Below, in pieces: positions 25,797 to 34,412 of a stretch of DNA of 64,000 bases (position 1 is its first letter; each line of letters starts with the position of its first letter). The notes under the pieces are model-generated. The model saw nothing but the letters and a program-made list of their open reading frames with translations, was not told where the DNA came from and did no database searches. Made by a program: the position numbers and the translations under genes. Source of the stretch: Floricoccus penangensis (GTDB lineage: Bacteria; Bacillota; Bacilli; Lactobacillales; Streptococcaceae); the NCBI RefSeq assembly GCF_001832885.1, contig NZ_MKIQ01000028.1, positions 294,581-358,580 of the forward strand, given 5' to 3'.

Positions 25797-26741
25797 TTGA
25801 GCTCGAATACAAATACAACAAATTGGATACAGAAGATTATAGAATTATTATTTATCCCAATATTTCTTGGAGTAGTTATGTACTCAATAAATCAATTTCA
25901 ATCTTATATTGATCACAAAAATAGTGTAAACAAGATTATAAAAAATATGAAATTAGGAAAAACCGAAGAATATATTACTTCAAACTTGGGGGCTCCAATA
26001 AGTAGCTGGAATGAAAAAATTGATGACACAGTATTAAAACAAAACATTTATGAAATAAATGATATATATTTCAAAGCTTCATTTGACAAGAATAGTTCAG
26101 TAGGATATTTTTTTTATAATTTATTTGACAATGATTTTATTAATCTATCTATATTTTCTGTATCTAATATTGCTTTAGGGAAAGATAATTATGATGATCT
26201 TAACAAAGAAAAGCAACCCTATACTTTTTCAAATAGAGATATAAAATTTTGCAATAATATCCAAATCCAACAAGGTAATAAACCATATGATATATATTAC
26301 TCAGAATGGTATTATTGGGGCAATTTAGCATCATATAATACTATAGTTTATGGAAATTTCTCTAAGATAAATAAAAACTTTAATAATTCTAATAGTTTAA
26401 AAATAAAACAACCTAAATTTCTTACTAATACTTATTATAATCTACTAGTCCCAAATTCATTTCAGAAGTCATTAGAAAATAAATTTACAAATGAAGATTA
26501 TATAGAAAATGAGCTGATATTTGATATGAACAAATCATATAATAATAACTGTGAAAATGGGAAGTGCATTATTAAGGAAAAAGCAAAAATTTCTGAAATT
26601 TTAAATATTACAAATACAAATTATAAAAAAGCTAAACCGAATGTATATGGTTTAATAGCTCCAGGATATGAAGATAAGGTATCTATTACAAGTATAGACC
26701 GTAAAAATAATATGTTCTTCAACTACCTATATCCTAATTAA
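25797..26741 (+). CDS. Membrane-anchored hypothetical protein, possibly ETEC_3214-like
   Basis: A protein of about 314 residues with one N-terminal membrane segment (IIELLFIPIFLGVVMYSI) and an otherwise hydrophilic, Asn/Lys/Tyr-rich body. MKLGKTEEYITSNLGAPI just after the anchor recalls proteins of the ETEC_3214 type and small SmpA-like repeats; this is tentative. The TTG at 25797 is preferred: GAGG at 25784-25787 touches the ATG at 25788 but lies 9 nt from the TTG. Very AT-rich codon use. Divergent from the AbiC-like gene with a shared 190-nt regulatory gap. Confidence 0.55.
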   Translation: MSSNTNTTNWIQKIIELLFIPIFLGVVMYSINQFQSYIDHKNSVNKIIKNMKLGKTEEYITSNLGAPISSWNEKIDDTVLKQNIYEINDIYFKASFDKNSSVGYFFYNLFDNDFINLSIFSVSNIALGKDNYDDLNKEKQPYTFSNRDIKFCNNIQIQQGNKPYDIYYSEWYYWGNLASYNTIVYGNFSKINKNFNNSNSLKIKQPKFLTNTYYNLLVPNSFQKSLENKFTNEDYIENELIFDMNKSYNNNCENGKCIIKEKAKISEILNITNTNYKKAKPNVYGLIAPGYEDKVSITSIDRKNNMFFNYLYPN

Positions 26742-26756
26742 TCATTGAAAATTTGC

Positions 26757-26790
26757 ATTTTTCCATATTTTAATATTTTTCCATATTTTA
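26757..26790 (+). repeat. Tandem 16-nt repeat upstream of the small hydrophobic peptide
   Basis: ATTTTTCCATATTTTA occurs twice, at 26757-26772 and 26775-26790, with an 18-nt period. The second copy overlaps the -35 box of the following promoter, as expected for a repressor or activator binding site. Confidence 0.7.
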
Positions 26791-26815
26791 CAAGTTAGTG
26801 ATAAAATATTATAAG
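26787..26815 (+). promoter_or_regulatory. Promoter of the 30-residue peptide gene
   Basis: -35 TTTACA (26787-26792), 17-nt spacer, -10 TATAAG (26810-26815). Confidence 0.6.
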
Positions 26816-26832
26816 AAACGAGGTGTACCTAC

Positions 26833-26925
26833 ATGTCAGCTGTAATTTTAGGGCTTCTGAAAGCTATTGTACCATCGCTAATAATTATTGGTTTGTTTTT
26901 CCTATTCACTCGTAAGGATAAATAG
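26833..26925 (+). CDS. 30-residue single-pass hydrophobic peptide
   Basis: The frame starts MSAVILGLLK and ends FTRKDK. Residues 2-24 form one hydrophobic helix broken by KAIVPS, followed by a short basic tail. AGGTG lies 8 nt before the ATG and a promoter precedes it. The size, single helix and charged tail resemble type I toxin peptides and small membrane regulators; I see no obvious antisense RNA promoter on the other strand. Function unknown. Confidence 0.55.
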   Translation: MSAVILGLLKAIVPSLIIIGLFFLFTRKDK

Positions 26926-27027
26926 GCTAATTTAAACAATAATTATAATTTTCACATTTAAATTAAGAAATCTTTAATACTTTAGTAGTATTATTTAATA
27001 ATAATTGATCAAAGAACGGAGAAACAC

Positions 27028-27216
27028 ATGGGACTAACATACAAAAAAAGAGATGACCTTGAAAAAGTACTTGGCGAGTTTGCTACTTTTCCAGATGATT
27101 TTTTAAATACAAAAACTGATAAAGTCGTTGAAGCTCAAAAAGATGCAAATATTCAAGTTAAAACTGAGCAAAAACCTGATGCAGATGATAAAAAGGATTT
27201 AAATACAAATGCTTAA
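27028..27216 (+). CDS. Small acidic protein, SPJ_0845-like
   Basis: A 62-residue hydrophilic protein starting MGLTYKKRDDLEKVLGEFATFPDD, with a charged, low-complexity tail ending DDKKDLNTNA. It resembles small streptococcal proteins annotated as the SPJ_0845 family; function is not known. CGGAG precedes the ATG. Its stop overlaps the start of the next gene by 8 nt, so it heads the permease operon. Confidence 0.7.
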   Translation: MGLTYKKRDDLEKVLGEFATFPDDFLNTKTDKVVEAQKDANIQVKTEQKPDADDKKDLNTNA

Positions 27217-28123
27217 CAATTTACCATATGGGGTGCTTCAATGTGCGACAATTTTTATGTCAATCATTATTGAAGCACTTCCTTTTGTTTTACTGGGGTC
27301 AATCGTTTCAGGATTTCTAGAAGTCTTTTTAACACCTCAGTTTATAAACAAAATACTACCTAAAAATAAAGTCCTAAGAATTTTCTTTGGTGTCTTCCTA
27401 GGATTTTTCTTCCCTTCATGCGAGTGTGGTATTGTACCAATAGTCCACAGACTGATGGCAAAAGGAATACCTGGCTACACAGCTCTTCCCTTCATGGTTG
27501 CAGCTCCAATCGTAAATCCAGTTGTCCTTTTTGCAACATATATCGCTTTTGGTAATTCATGGCGTTTTGCCCTCCTTCGTATGTTTGGAGCAATCTTAAT
27601 AGCTACAATCGTCGGACTATTCATCGCTTACATTTACAACGGGGACATCCTTAAAGAAGGTGATATAGAAATCAGTCATAGTCATGACCACCATCATACA
27701 CACGATACAAACCATAAAGAAAATCTAGGACATAGAATTTGGGATGCTCTAAGTCATGCCATTGATGAGTTCTTTGATACTGGTCGCTACCTAATAATCG
27801 GGAGTGCAATAGCAAGTATCATGCAAATCTATATTCCTACTCGCTATATCACCAATATCAGCCACAATAAGCTAATGGCAGTTTTACTAATGATGCTTCT
27901 AGCATTCATCATGTCTCTATGTTCAGAAGCAGACGCCTTTATTGGTTCAAGTCTTCTGGGGCTCTTCGGTCCAGCTCCAGTAATCGCCTTTCTACTATTT
28001 GGACCAGTTGTTGATATTAAAAACTTATTGATGATGAATCGCTTCTTCAAGACTAAATTCACCCTTCAATTTATAGCAATAGTCACACTAGCTACCATCA
28101 TTTTTGCGGAGGTGTTCGTATGA
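27209..28123 (+). CDS. DUF318/ArsP-type permease (YcgR-like)
   Basis: A 304-residue membrane protein with about eight segments in two similar halves, of the DUF318 (ArsP_1) permease family. PSCECGIVPIVHRL near residue 70 is the conserved cysteine motif. A histidine-rich cytosolic loop (SHSHDHHHTHD near residue 152) could bind metal. The second half has SLCSEADAFIGSS. Paired with a TIGR03943 protein, as in Bacillus YcgR-YcgQ, a pair reported in zinc or metal stress contexts. The substrate is not established. Confidence 0.88.
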   Translation: MLNNLPYGVLQCATIFMSIIIEALPFVLLGSIVSGFLEVFLTPQFINKILPKNKVLRIFFGVFLGFFFPSCECGIVPIVHRLMAKGIPGYTALPFMVAAPIVNPVVLFATYIAFGNSWRFALLRMFGAILIATIVGLFIAYIYNGDILKEGDIEISHSHDHHHTHDTNHKENLGHRIWDALSHAIDEFFDTGRYLIIGSAIASIMQIYIPTRYITNISHNKLMAVLLMMLLAFIMSLCSEADAFIGSSLLGLFGPAPVIAFLLFGPVVDIKNLLMMNRFFKTKFTLQFIAIVTLATIIFAEVFV

Positions 28124-28932
28124 TTAGATTCCTCATATTATCAGGCTATTTCGAGCTCATGATGTATCTCATGGCCACAGGAAAGCTAAATCAATATATC
28201 AACGTTCACTACAGTTACCTAGCAATCCTTTCAATGATTCTTTCCTTTATCTTATCCCTTGTCCAACTGATTAATTGGGTAAAATCAAATAGCAAATCAG
28301 ATAAAGAAAGCTTCAAAGCTAAGTACAAAAAAGCTTTTTCATATCTCCTACTAGCTACACCCCTTCTGATTTGTCTGTTTATCCCTTACAAGTCACTAGA
28401 TGCTTCAGTTGTAGATAGCAAAGGATTTACTTTTCCCCTTGATAAGGAATCTGGAACCAGTGATGATGGTACAAGTATCCAGTATCTTCAGCCTAACACT
28501 AGCTCCTACTTCACTAAGTCGGATTACGATGAATTGATGAAAAAGACGCTAGCAAAATATAAGGATTCTGACGAAATAAAAATTGATGAAAAAAATTACA
28601 TGGAAGCCATGGAATTGATTTATAATTTCCCAAGTGAATTTATCGGGAAAAAGGTTTCATTTACAGGCTTCATTTATAATAACTCACTAGATGGACAAAA
28701 ATATCAGTTCTTATTCCGCTTTGGAATAATTCACTGTATTGCCGACTCCGGAGTATTTGGACTCATGCTAGATGAAAAAGAAGAGTACGAAAATAATACT
28801 TGGGTTCATGTAGAAGGAACAATTGAAAGCAAGTACTTTGCCCCATATAAACGAAACCTCCCAACAGTTCTTGTAAACAAATCAGAAAAAGTTAATAAAC
28901 CAAGTAATCCATATGTTTATAGAACCTTTTAA
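28120..28932 (+). CDS. TIGR03943 family membrane protein (YcgQ-like)
   Basis: A 270-residue protein with three or four membrane segments in residues 1-90 and an extracytoplasmic C-terminal domain. Conserved positions include GFIYNN, RFGIIHCIADSGVFGLML and WVHVEGTIE; the Arg-Phe...His-Cys-Cys/Ile region is typical of the family. The ATG overlaps the permease stop by 4 nt, so they are translationally coupled and probably form one complex. Confidence 0.88.
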   Translation: MIRFLILSGYFELMMYLMATGKLNQYINVHYSYLAILSMILSFILSLVQLINWVKSNSKSDKESFKAKYKKAFSYLLLATPLLICLFIPYKSLDASVVDSKGFTFPLDKESGTSDDGTSIQYLQPNTSSYFTKSDYDELMKKTLAKYKDSDEIKIDEKNYMEAMELIYNFPSEFIGKKVSFTGFIYNNSLDGQKYQFLFRFGIIHCIADSGVFGLMLDEKEEYENNTWVHVEGTIESKYFAPYKRNLPTVLVNKSEKVNKPSNPYVYRTF

Positions 28933-29046
28933 AAAGTTATAATCATTTAACTAAATTATATATTTGTAAAAAAAATTTTTTGTTTCATCACCTACCTATT
29001 GGTGAGGTCAGAGATAAGTATATTTGATAAAAATAGAACCATATAT

Positions 29047-29087
29047 AAAAATACCTCAATAGCTTAAGCTACTGAGGTATTTTTATT
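29047..29087. terminator. Bidirectional terminator after TIGR03943 gene
   Basis: AAAAATACCTCA (29047-29058) and TGAGGTATTTTT (29073-29084) form a 12-bp stem with an inner TAGC/GCTA. A and T tracts on both sides let it serve the permease operon and the small convergent gene. Confidence 0.85.
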
Positions 29088-29131
29088 AATATTATCTTTT
29101 TACTCGTCTATCAATGATAGATTCTGAAAGA

Positions 29132-29269
29132 TTAAGATTTGCGTCTTTCATTTGGAAATTTTTTTTCTTCTTTTTCTTTTTCTTTCGCTTCACGTCTTTG
29201 ATCGTGAGCTCGTTCTTCTTCCATTTTCGCTCTTACTTCTTCATCAAAAAGCTCTTTTTCTTTAGTCAT
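29132..29269 (-). CDS. Small highly charged protein, 45 residues
   Basis: Reads MTKEKELFDEEVRAKMEEER, then REAKEKEKEEKKF and NERRKS; about 60 percent of residues are charged and the whole is predicted to be one helix. AAGGAG lies 7 nt before the ATG, and the shared terminator lies 45 nt past the stop. I know no named family. The strong ribosome binding site and the clean stop-terminator arrangement support a real gene. Confidence 0.6.
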   Translation of the reverse strand: MTKEKELFDEEVRAKMEEERAHDQRREAKEKEKEEKKFPNERRKS

Positions 29270-29562
29270 AAGTATTCTCCTTTAATTTTTTTATTTGGTG
29301 TAGTCTCATACTAAATAAATTTAACTTCTTAGTCAAATAATAACTAATGATTAACTTTTTTATTAAGAATAGCAATGCATTATTGATTATGATATGGTCG
29401 TTAATCACCTATATACTTTAATTATGTACATATATTAAGATGGTTAAATTCTATCCTACTCTCAAATTTCAATGATCCTTCAGTAATCTACTCATATTGA
29501 AAGCCTGTTATTTTAGTACTACGTTGAAACCATTATACGGTACAGTGCTATCTTTCATGTTT
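29270..29562. other. Intergenic stretch upstream of zwf
   Basis: About 290 bases without a convincing reading frame. I see only AT-rich sequence and no stable long hairpin; the zwf promoter lies at its right end. Confidence 0.5.
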
Positions 29563-29590
29563 TTGACAGAATTTTATGATAAAATATAGA
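29563..29590 (+). promoter_or_regulatory. zwf promoter
   Basis: Consensus -35 TTGACA (29563-29568), 16-nt spacer, -10 TATAGA (29585-29590), giving a leader of roughly 25 nt. Confidence 0.75.
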
Positions 29591-29620
29591 GAATACTAAT
29601 AGAAATTAAGGAAATGATAT

Positions 29621-31105
29621 ATGTCAAAAGTTTTAATTACAATATTTGGTGCAACTGGTGATCTTGCCAAACGTAAACTTTATCCATCACTTTATCGTTT
29701 ATATAAATCTGGTGTCCTCGAAGAAGATTTCGCGGTTATTGGAACTGCTCGTAGACCGTGGACAAAAGAAATGTATGAGGATGTTGTTCTTGAAAGCATC
29801 TCTAGTCTAGTTGAAAATGAAGAAGATGCTAAAACTTTTGCAAGTCACTTCTACTATCAGGCACATGATGTAAATGACTCTGAACATTATGAAACTTTAA
29901 GAGAACTTTCAAATGAACTAGGTGAAAAATATGATACTGATCATAATAAAGTTTTCTTTTTAGCTATGGCTCCGGAATTCTTTGGAACAATTGCAAGTCA
30001 CTTAAAATCAGAACATATTACTGACGGCAAGGGTTATGAACGATTAATCATTGAAAAACCTTTCGGTACAAGCCTTGCTACTGCAGAAAAATTAAACGAC
30101 GATTTATCAAAAGCCTTTTCTGAAGACCAAATCTACCGTATTGACCACTATCTAGGCAAAGAAATGATCCAAAATATTTTTGCTATCCGTTTTACTAATT
30201 TTGTCTTTGAAAAAATTTGGAATCGCGATTTCATTGATAATATTCAAATCACTTTTGCAGAATCTATTGGTGTTGAAGACCGTGGTGGCTACTACGATCA
30301 TTCAGGTGCCTTAAAAGACATGGTTCAAAACCACATTCTTCAGGTACTATCTCTTCTTGCTATGGATAAACCTAAAACTTATCACAGCAAAGATATCCTA
30401 GCTGAAAAAATAAAAGCTTTGCAATCAATCAAGATTCCATCTACAGAAGAAGTTAAAGAAGACTTTGTCCGTGGACAATATGTTGAAAATGACTTCAACG
30501 GCCAACATTTCGTTAGCTACCGTGATGAAAGCCAAGTTGACCCTGAGTCTACGACAGAAACTTTTGCATCTGGTGCCTTCTTTGTTAATAATGGTCGCTT
30601 TAACGATGTACCTTTCTTCTTCAGAACAGGTAAACGCATGACTGAAAAAGGGACACGTATCAACATTGTCTTCAAAAAAGAAGATTCTATCTTCGGTCCA
30701 GATCAAAAATTACAACAAAACGTTTTAACTATCTACATCCAACCAACCGAAGGATTCTCCTTCCTAATGAACGGCAAAGAAGTTGGTAAAGACTTTAATA
30801 TCGGTGAAATTAAACTTGATTTCCGTCATGATGCAGCAATTCTAGGTAATTCTCCTGAGGCTTACGAAAAGCTAATTTACGATGTTCTGAAAGGTGATGG
30901 TTCAAACTTCACTCATTGGGATGAGTTGAAGGCTAGCTGGACTTTAATTGATAAGATTGTTGATGTATGGTCAAAAAATGAAGTTCCTTTATATGATTAT
31001 AAAGCAGGAACAATGGGACCAAAAGCAAGTTTCGATTTATTAGAAAAATATGATACCGAGTGGAACTGGACTCCAGACGAATGGTATAAAGAACGTAATT
31101 TATAA
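29621..31105 (+). CDS. zwf: Glucose-6-phosphate dehydrogenase
   Basis: Oxidises glucose 6-phosphate to 6-phosphogluconolactone, the entry to the oxidative pentose phosphate pathway. 494 residues, standard length. NADP-binding FGATGDLAKRKLYPSLY at residues 8-24; the active-site signature RIDHYLGKEM near 173; IIEKPFG near 145. AAGGAAA precedes the ATG. Monocistronic between its own promoter and terminator. Confidence 0.97.
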   Translation: MSKVLITIFGATGDLAKRKLYPSLYRLYKSGVLEEDFAVIGTARRPWTKEMYEDVVLESISSLVENEEDAKTFASHFYYQAHDVNDSEHYETLRELSNELGEKYDTDHNKVFFLAMAPEFFGTIASHLKSEHITDGKGYERLIIEKPFGTSLATAEKLNDDLSKAFSEDQIYRIDHYLGKEMIQNIFAIRFTNFVFEKIWNRDFIDNIQITFAESIGVEDRGGYYDHSGALKDMVQNHILQVLSLLAMDKPKTYHSKDILAEKIKALQSIKIPSTEEVKEDFVRGQYVENDFNGQHFVSYRDESQVDPESTTETFASGAFFVNNGRFNDVPFFFRTGKRMTEKGTRINIVFKKEDSIFGPDQKLQQNVLTIYIQPTEGFSFLMNGKEVGKDFNIGEIKLDFRHDAAILGNSPEAYEKLIYDVLKGDGSNFTHWDELKASWTLIDKIVDVWSKNEVPLYDYKAGTMGPKASFDLLEKYDTEWNWTPDEWYKERNL

Positions 31106-31117
31106 TTAATAATTTTG

Positions 31118-31148
31118 AACTGCTAACTATTAAGTTGGTAGTTTTTTT
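31118..31148 (+). terminator. Terminator of zwf
   Basis: ACTGCTAAC/GTTGGTAGT 9-bp stem with two G-T pairs, 6-nt loop, then seven T. Confidence 0.8.
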
Positions 31149-31181
31149 ACATAAAAAAGAACCTACAAAGTAGGAACTCCT

Positions 31182-32840
31182 TTAATTTATTTTGAAACGT
31201 CTACGAAGACTCACACCTTTATCCCCTAAAAGTATATCAATCATTTTAGATTTCATTATCAGATAGAAATAGGTAGCAAAACCTGTTCCACCTGCAAGAA
31301 CTATAATAATCAATGATTTTAATTTGGTATTTGGAACAATAAAGAGTTTCAATAGCAAGAACATCACAGCAGTAACTACTGCCATAATAATTGTTAATGT
31401 AAGAATTCCAGATAAACGACGAAGAATTGTAGCTACATTAAAATGTGTAATCTCTTGTAATTTAATCAAGTAGATAGTAGCTCCAAACCCATATGCTAAA
31501 CCACTGGCAATATTTGGTCCATATGATTCAAAGAAATATATAGCTGGAAATTGTAAAATTAATTTTAGAAGAACAGTTATTCCAAAATACTTAAGTGCAA
31601 ATCTGCTATGTCTTAAAGCTTGTAGATTAGGCGTAAGCATACCGAATAAAGAAATAACGATAGTCAACATAACTGCAAGTACAAATGAATTAAGTGCTAA
31701 TCGGCTCGGAACTCGGTAAAAGAATGTATATAGAGGCTGAGCAAGAATAGTAATACCTGCAATACTTGGAATTATGAATGCTGCTCCGAGTATAATATTA
31801 TCTCCAACTAATCTTGCAGCAGATTTCATGTCCCCTTTAACATAGTTTTCTGTTAAAAGTGGAACACTAATACCACTTAGTGATATTACAATTGAAAGTA
31901 ATATCGCATTAAGTTTATCTGGATTTGCAGAAAAGTAACTAAAGAATACTTGAACCTCATTTAAAGTATAATTACCAATTCTTGTCATCACATTTGAAAA
32001 AGTAAATTGGTCTAATAATTTAAAAATTTGAGTTGCACTTCCAAGAATTACGAAAGGTATAGCTTGAGTCACAGTACTGACAAGTAAATCCTTTGATGAT
32101 ATTTCTAATTTACCAGGTCCTGGTGAAATTATTTTAGAAAGAGCTCCAGTTTTATATAAGAAGTATATTAAAACTGCATAACTTGCAATCATACCTACAA
32201 AAGCAGCAAATGTACCTTGAGTTACAGCTTCAGGATAATTTCCACTTCCTAATTTCATTATAAGAAAAGCGGTAACTAGCATCCAAATGACTCTGATTAA
32301 TTGCTCTGCTAATTGACTAAGTGCATTAGGTTTTACATAGTTATTACCTTGGAAAAATCCTCTGATTACACTCATTGATGGAAAAATAAATACAGCTGGT
32401 GCTAAACTTCTAAGCACTGGTACTAGGTCTTGTCCACCACCACTCATCGCAGCCAATGCGGGAGACACTATATACATCCCCCCAGCAAATATAAGTCCTG
32501 CACCTGTCATGAAGATTAGCATTTGTCTAACTATGCGGTAACTTTGATTTTCATCTCCAAGAGTATTATATTTTGCTACCTCCTTAGCAATACCCAAATT
32601 CATACCCGCAGTAGATATTTGCAAGAAAATTGCATATATGGTGTATCCCATAGAGAATAGTGCGTTAGCATTATCTCCATTTTTTCCCATCCACGAATAC
32701 CAAGGTATAATATATATCAAACCAAGTAATCGAGAGGTAAAGTCAGCAATCGTAGACCAAAAAGCCCCCTCTAACATTTTATTTTTCTGTCTTACTTCAG
32801 TATCTTCGAGCACTTGCTCAATTTCTTCAATATTATTCAT
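31182..32840 (-). CDS. MOP-superfamily lipid II flippase, MurJ/YtgP-like
   Basis: A 552-residue membrane protein with about 14 segments of the MATE-like MOP fold (polysaccharide biosynthesis/SpoVB-YtgP family). Visible features: GAFWSTIADFTSRLLGLIYIIPW near the N-terminus, FPSMSVIRGFFQGNNYVKPNALSQL near residue 165, and repeated helix pairs. The streptococcal homologue beside murE acts as the MurJ lipid II flippase. It diverges from murE. Its -10 (TAAAAT, 32847-32852) ends 6 nt before the ATG and no Shine-Dalgarno is present, so the mRNA may be leaderless. Confidence 0.88.
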   Translation of the reverse strand: MNNIEEIEQVLEDTEVRQKNKMLEGAFWSTIADFTSRLLGLIYIIPWYSWMGKNGDNANALFSMGYTIYAIFLQISTAGMNLGIAKEVAKYNTLGDENQSYRIVRQMLIFMTGAGLIFAGGMYIVSPALAAMSGGGQDLVPVLRSLAPAVFIFPSMSVIRGFFQGNNYVKPNALSQLAEQLIRVIWMLVTAFLIMKLGSGNYPEAVTQGTFAAFVGMIASYAVLIYFLYKTGALSKIISPGPGKLEISSKDLLVSTVTQAIPFVILGSATQIFKLLDQFTFSNVMTRIGNYTLNEVQVFFSYFSANPDKLNAILLSIVISLSGISVPLLTENYVKGDMKSAARLVGDNIILGAAFIIPSIAGITILAQPLYTFFYRVPSRLALNSFVLAVMLTIVISLFGMLTPNLQALRHSRFALKYFGITVLLKLILQFPAIYFFESYGPNIASGLAYGFGATIYLIKLQEITHFNVATILRRLSGILTLTIIMAVVTAVMFLLLKLFIVPNTKLKSLIIIVLAGGTGFATYFYLIMKSKMIDILLGDKGVSLRRRFKIN

Positions 32841-32846
32841 ATCTAT

Positions 32847-32909
32847 ATTTTATCTAATTTTCAAACTTTTACAAGATAAATAGACGTTTTTCACAAAATG
32901 TTTTATACT
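32847..32909. promoter_or_regulatory. Back-to-back promoters of the flippase gene and murE
   Basis: Minus strand: -35 TTGTAA (32869-32874), 16 nt, -10 TAAAAT (32847-32852). Plus strand: -35 TAGACG (32881-32886), 17 nt, -10 TATACT (32904-32909). The two -35 boxes are 6 bp apart, and each -10 ends 6 nt before an ATG. Confidence 0.6.
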
Positions 32910-32915
32910 TAAATC

Positions 32916-34370
32916 ATGATTAAATTAGATGAATTGATTAAAATCTTGAAAGATGATGAAAACTTTCATGAAATTATCGTAGATGGTTGCTATCACTACG
33001 ATTACGATAAAAATATTGACTTTAATAAACTTTCATACGACTCTCGTCTTGTAGACGAAAATACATTGTTTTTTGCCAAAGGCCTAAACTTCAGAAAGGA
33101 ATTTTTAGAAGGAGCAATTAACAAAGGTCTGAAATTTTATATATCTGAAATTGACTACGAAGTAGATATACCTGCTATTATTGTTAGTAACATAAAGCAT
33201 GCAATGAGCTTAGTAGCTCAAAAATTCTATGATTATCCTCAAAATAGCTTAAAAATATTAGCATTCACTGGAACAAAAGGAAAGACTACTGCTGCTTACT
33301 TTGCAAAAAATATCTTAGAACTTTCAAGTAAACAAAAAACTGCAATGCTTTCTACAATGAATACAACACTTGACGGGGTGAACTATTTTAAATCAGCACT
33401 AACAACTCCAGAAAGCCTCGATTTATTCCAAATGATGGCCCAAGCGCGTGATAATGGAATGACTCATTTAGTTATGGAAGTTAGTAGTCAAGCCTATAAA
33501 ACTGCGCGAGTTTATGGTTTAACTTTTGATGTGGGTGTGTTCTTAAATATTTCACCTGACCACATTGGACCAATTGAACACCCAACCTTTGAAGATTATT
33601 TCTATTGTAAGAGACAACTTCTCCATAATAGTAAATTTGTTGTAGCTAATTCGGACATGGATCAGTTTTCTGTTATCAAAGAAGAATTAAAAAATAAACC
33701 TGCAGCCTTTTATGGCGATAACTCAGAAAATAAAATTACTAACTCAAATCCATTTAATTTTTCTACTAGCGGAACTTTCAACGAAACTTTCAGCATTGAA
33801 CTTTTAGGTAAATTTAATCAAGAGAATGCCCTCGCTGCAGCTCTTGCCTGTAAAGAACTAGGAGCAACTACTGACGATGTTTTAAATGGTATTGCACAAA
33901 CTACTGTTCCTGGTCGCATGGAAGTCTTTAAACAAGCAAATGGAGCTCGTGTGTACGTTGACTACGCTCATAACGGTGTAAGTCTTGCCAATCTACTAAA
34001 TGTCGTTAAAGGTGCTCATAAAGGCAATATTTACCTTATTTTAGGTGCACCAGGTAATAAGGGTGAAAGTCGTCGTGAAGATTTTGGTCATCTCCTTAAC
34101 GATGAAAAAGAAATCCACGTTATCCTAAGTGCGGATGACCCTAATTTTGAAAACCCTGCAGATATAGCTAAGCAAATTGCCCAATTCATTGAAAGACCAA
34201 TTGAAACAATTATTGATCGTGAAGAAGCAATTAAAGAAGCAATGAGTAGAACCTTAAGTGATTCAGACGCTGTAATCATCGCTGGTAAGGGAGCAGATGC
34301 CTATCAGATTGTTGATGGTGCACATGCCGAGTATGCAGGTGACCATATTATTGCACAAAAATATTTATAG
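32916..34370 (+). CDS. murE: UDP-N-acetylmuramoyl-L-alanyl-D-glutamate--L-lysine ligase
   Basis: Adds L-lysine to UDP-MurNAc-L-Ala-D-Glu in peptidoglycan synthesis. 484 residues. The ATP site [11 protein letters not shown] lies near 123; [13 protein letters not shown] near 188; [10 protein letters not shown] near 348. Lysine rather than diaminopimelate specificity is indicated by ADDPNFENP, where diaminopimelate enzymes have DNPR. The ATG is preceded by a -10 at 6 nt and no Shine-Dalgarno. Diverges from the flippase gene acting later in the same pathway. Confidence 0.95.
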   Translation: MIKLDELIKILKDDENFHEIIVDGCYHYDYDKNIDFNKLSYDSRLVDENTLFFAKGLNFRKEFLEGAINKGLKFYISEIDYEVDIPAIIVSNIKHAMSLVAQKFYDYPQNSLKILAFTGTKGKTTAAYFAKNILELSSKQKTAMLSTMNTTLDGVNYFKSALTTPESLDLFQMMAQARDNGMTHLVMEVSSQAYKTARVYGLTFDVGVFLNISPDHIGPIEHPTFEDYFYCKRQLLHNSKFVVANSDMDQFSVIKEELKNKPAAFYGDNSENKITNSNPFNFSTSGTFNETFSIELLGKFNQENALAAALACKELGATTDDVLNGIAQTTVPGRMEVFKQANGARVYVDYAHNGVSLANLLNVVKGAHKGNIYLILGAPGNKGESRREDFGHLLNDEKEIHVILSADDPNFENPADIAKQIAQFIERPIETIIDREEAIKEAMSRTLSDSDAVIIAGKGADAYQIVDGAHAEYAGDHIIAQKYL

Positions 34371-34412
34371 AAAAAATCCAAGCTAGACAATAAAGCTAGT
34401 TTGGATTTTTCT
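34370..34412. terminator. Bidirectional terminator between murE and the DUF1803 gene
   Basis: AAATCCAAGCTAG pairs with CTAGTTTGGATTT (one G-T), A and T tracts at both ends; it overlaps the last codons of the DUF1803 gene. Confidence 0.8.

Noticed and set aside
29114..29314. Plus-strand hydrophobic 66-codon frame
   Set aside because: Shadow of the minus-strand 45-residue charged protein; its phenylalanine runs come from the GAA/AAA codons of that gene.
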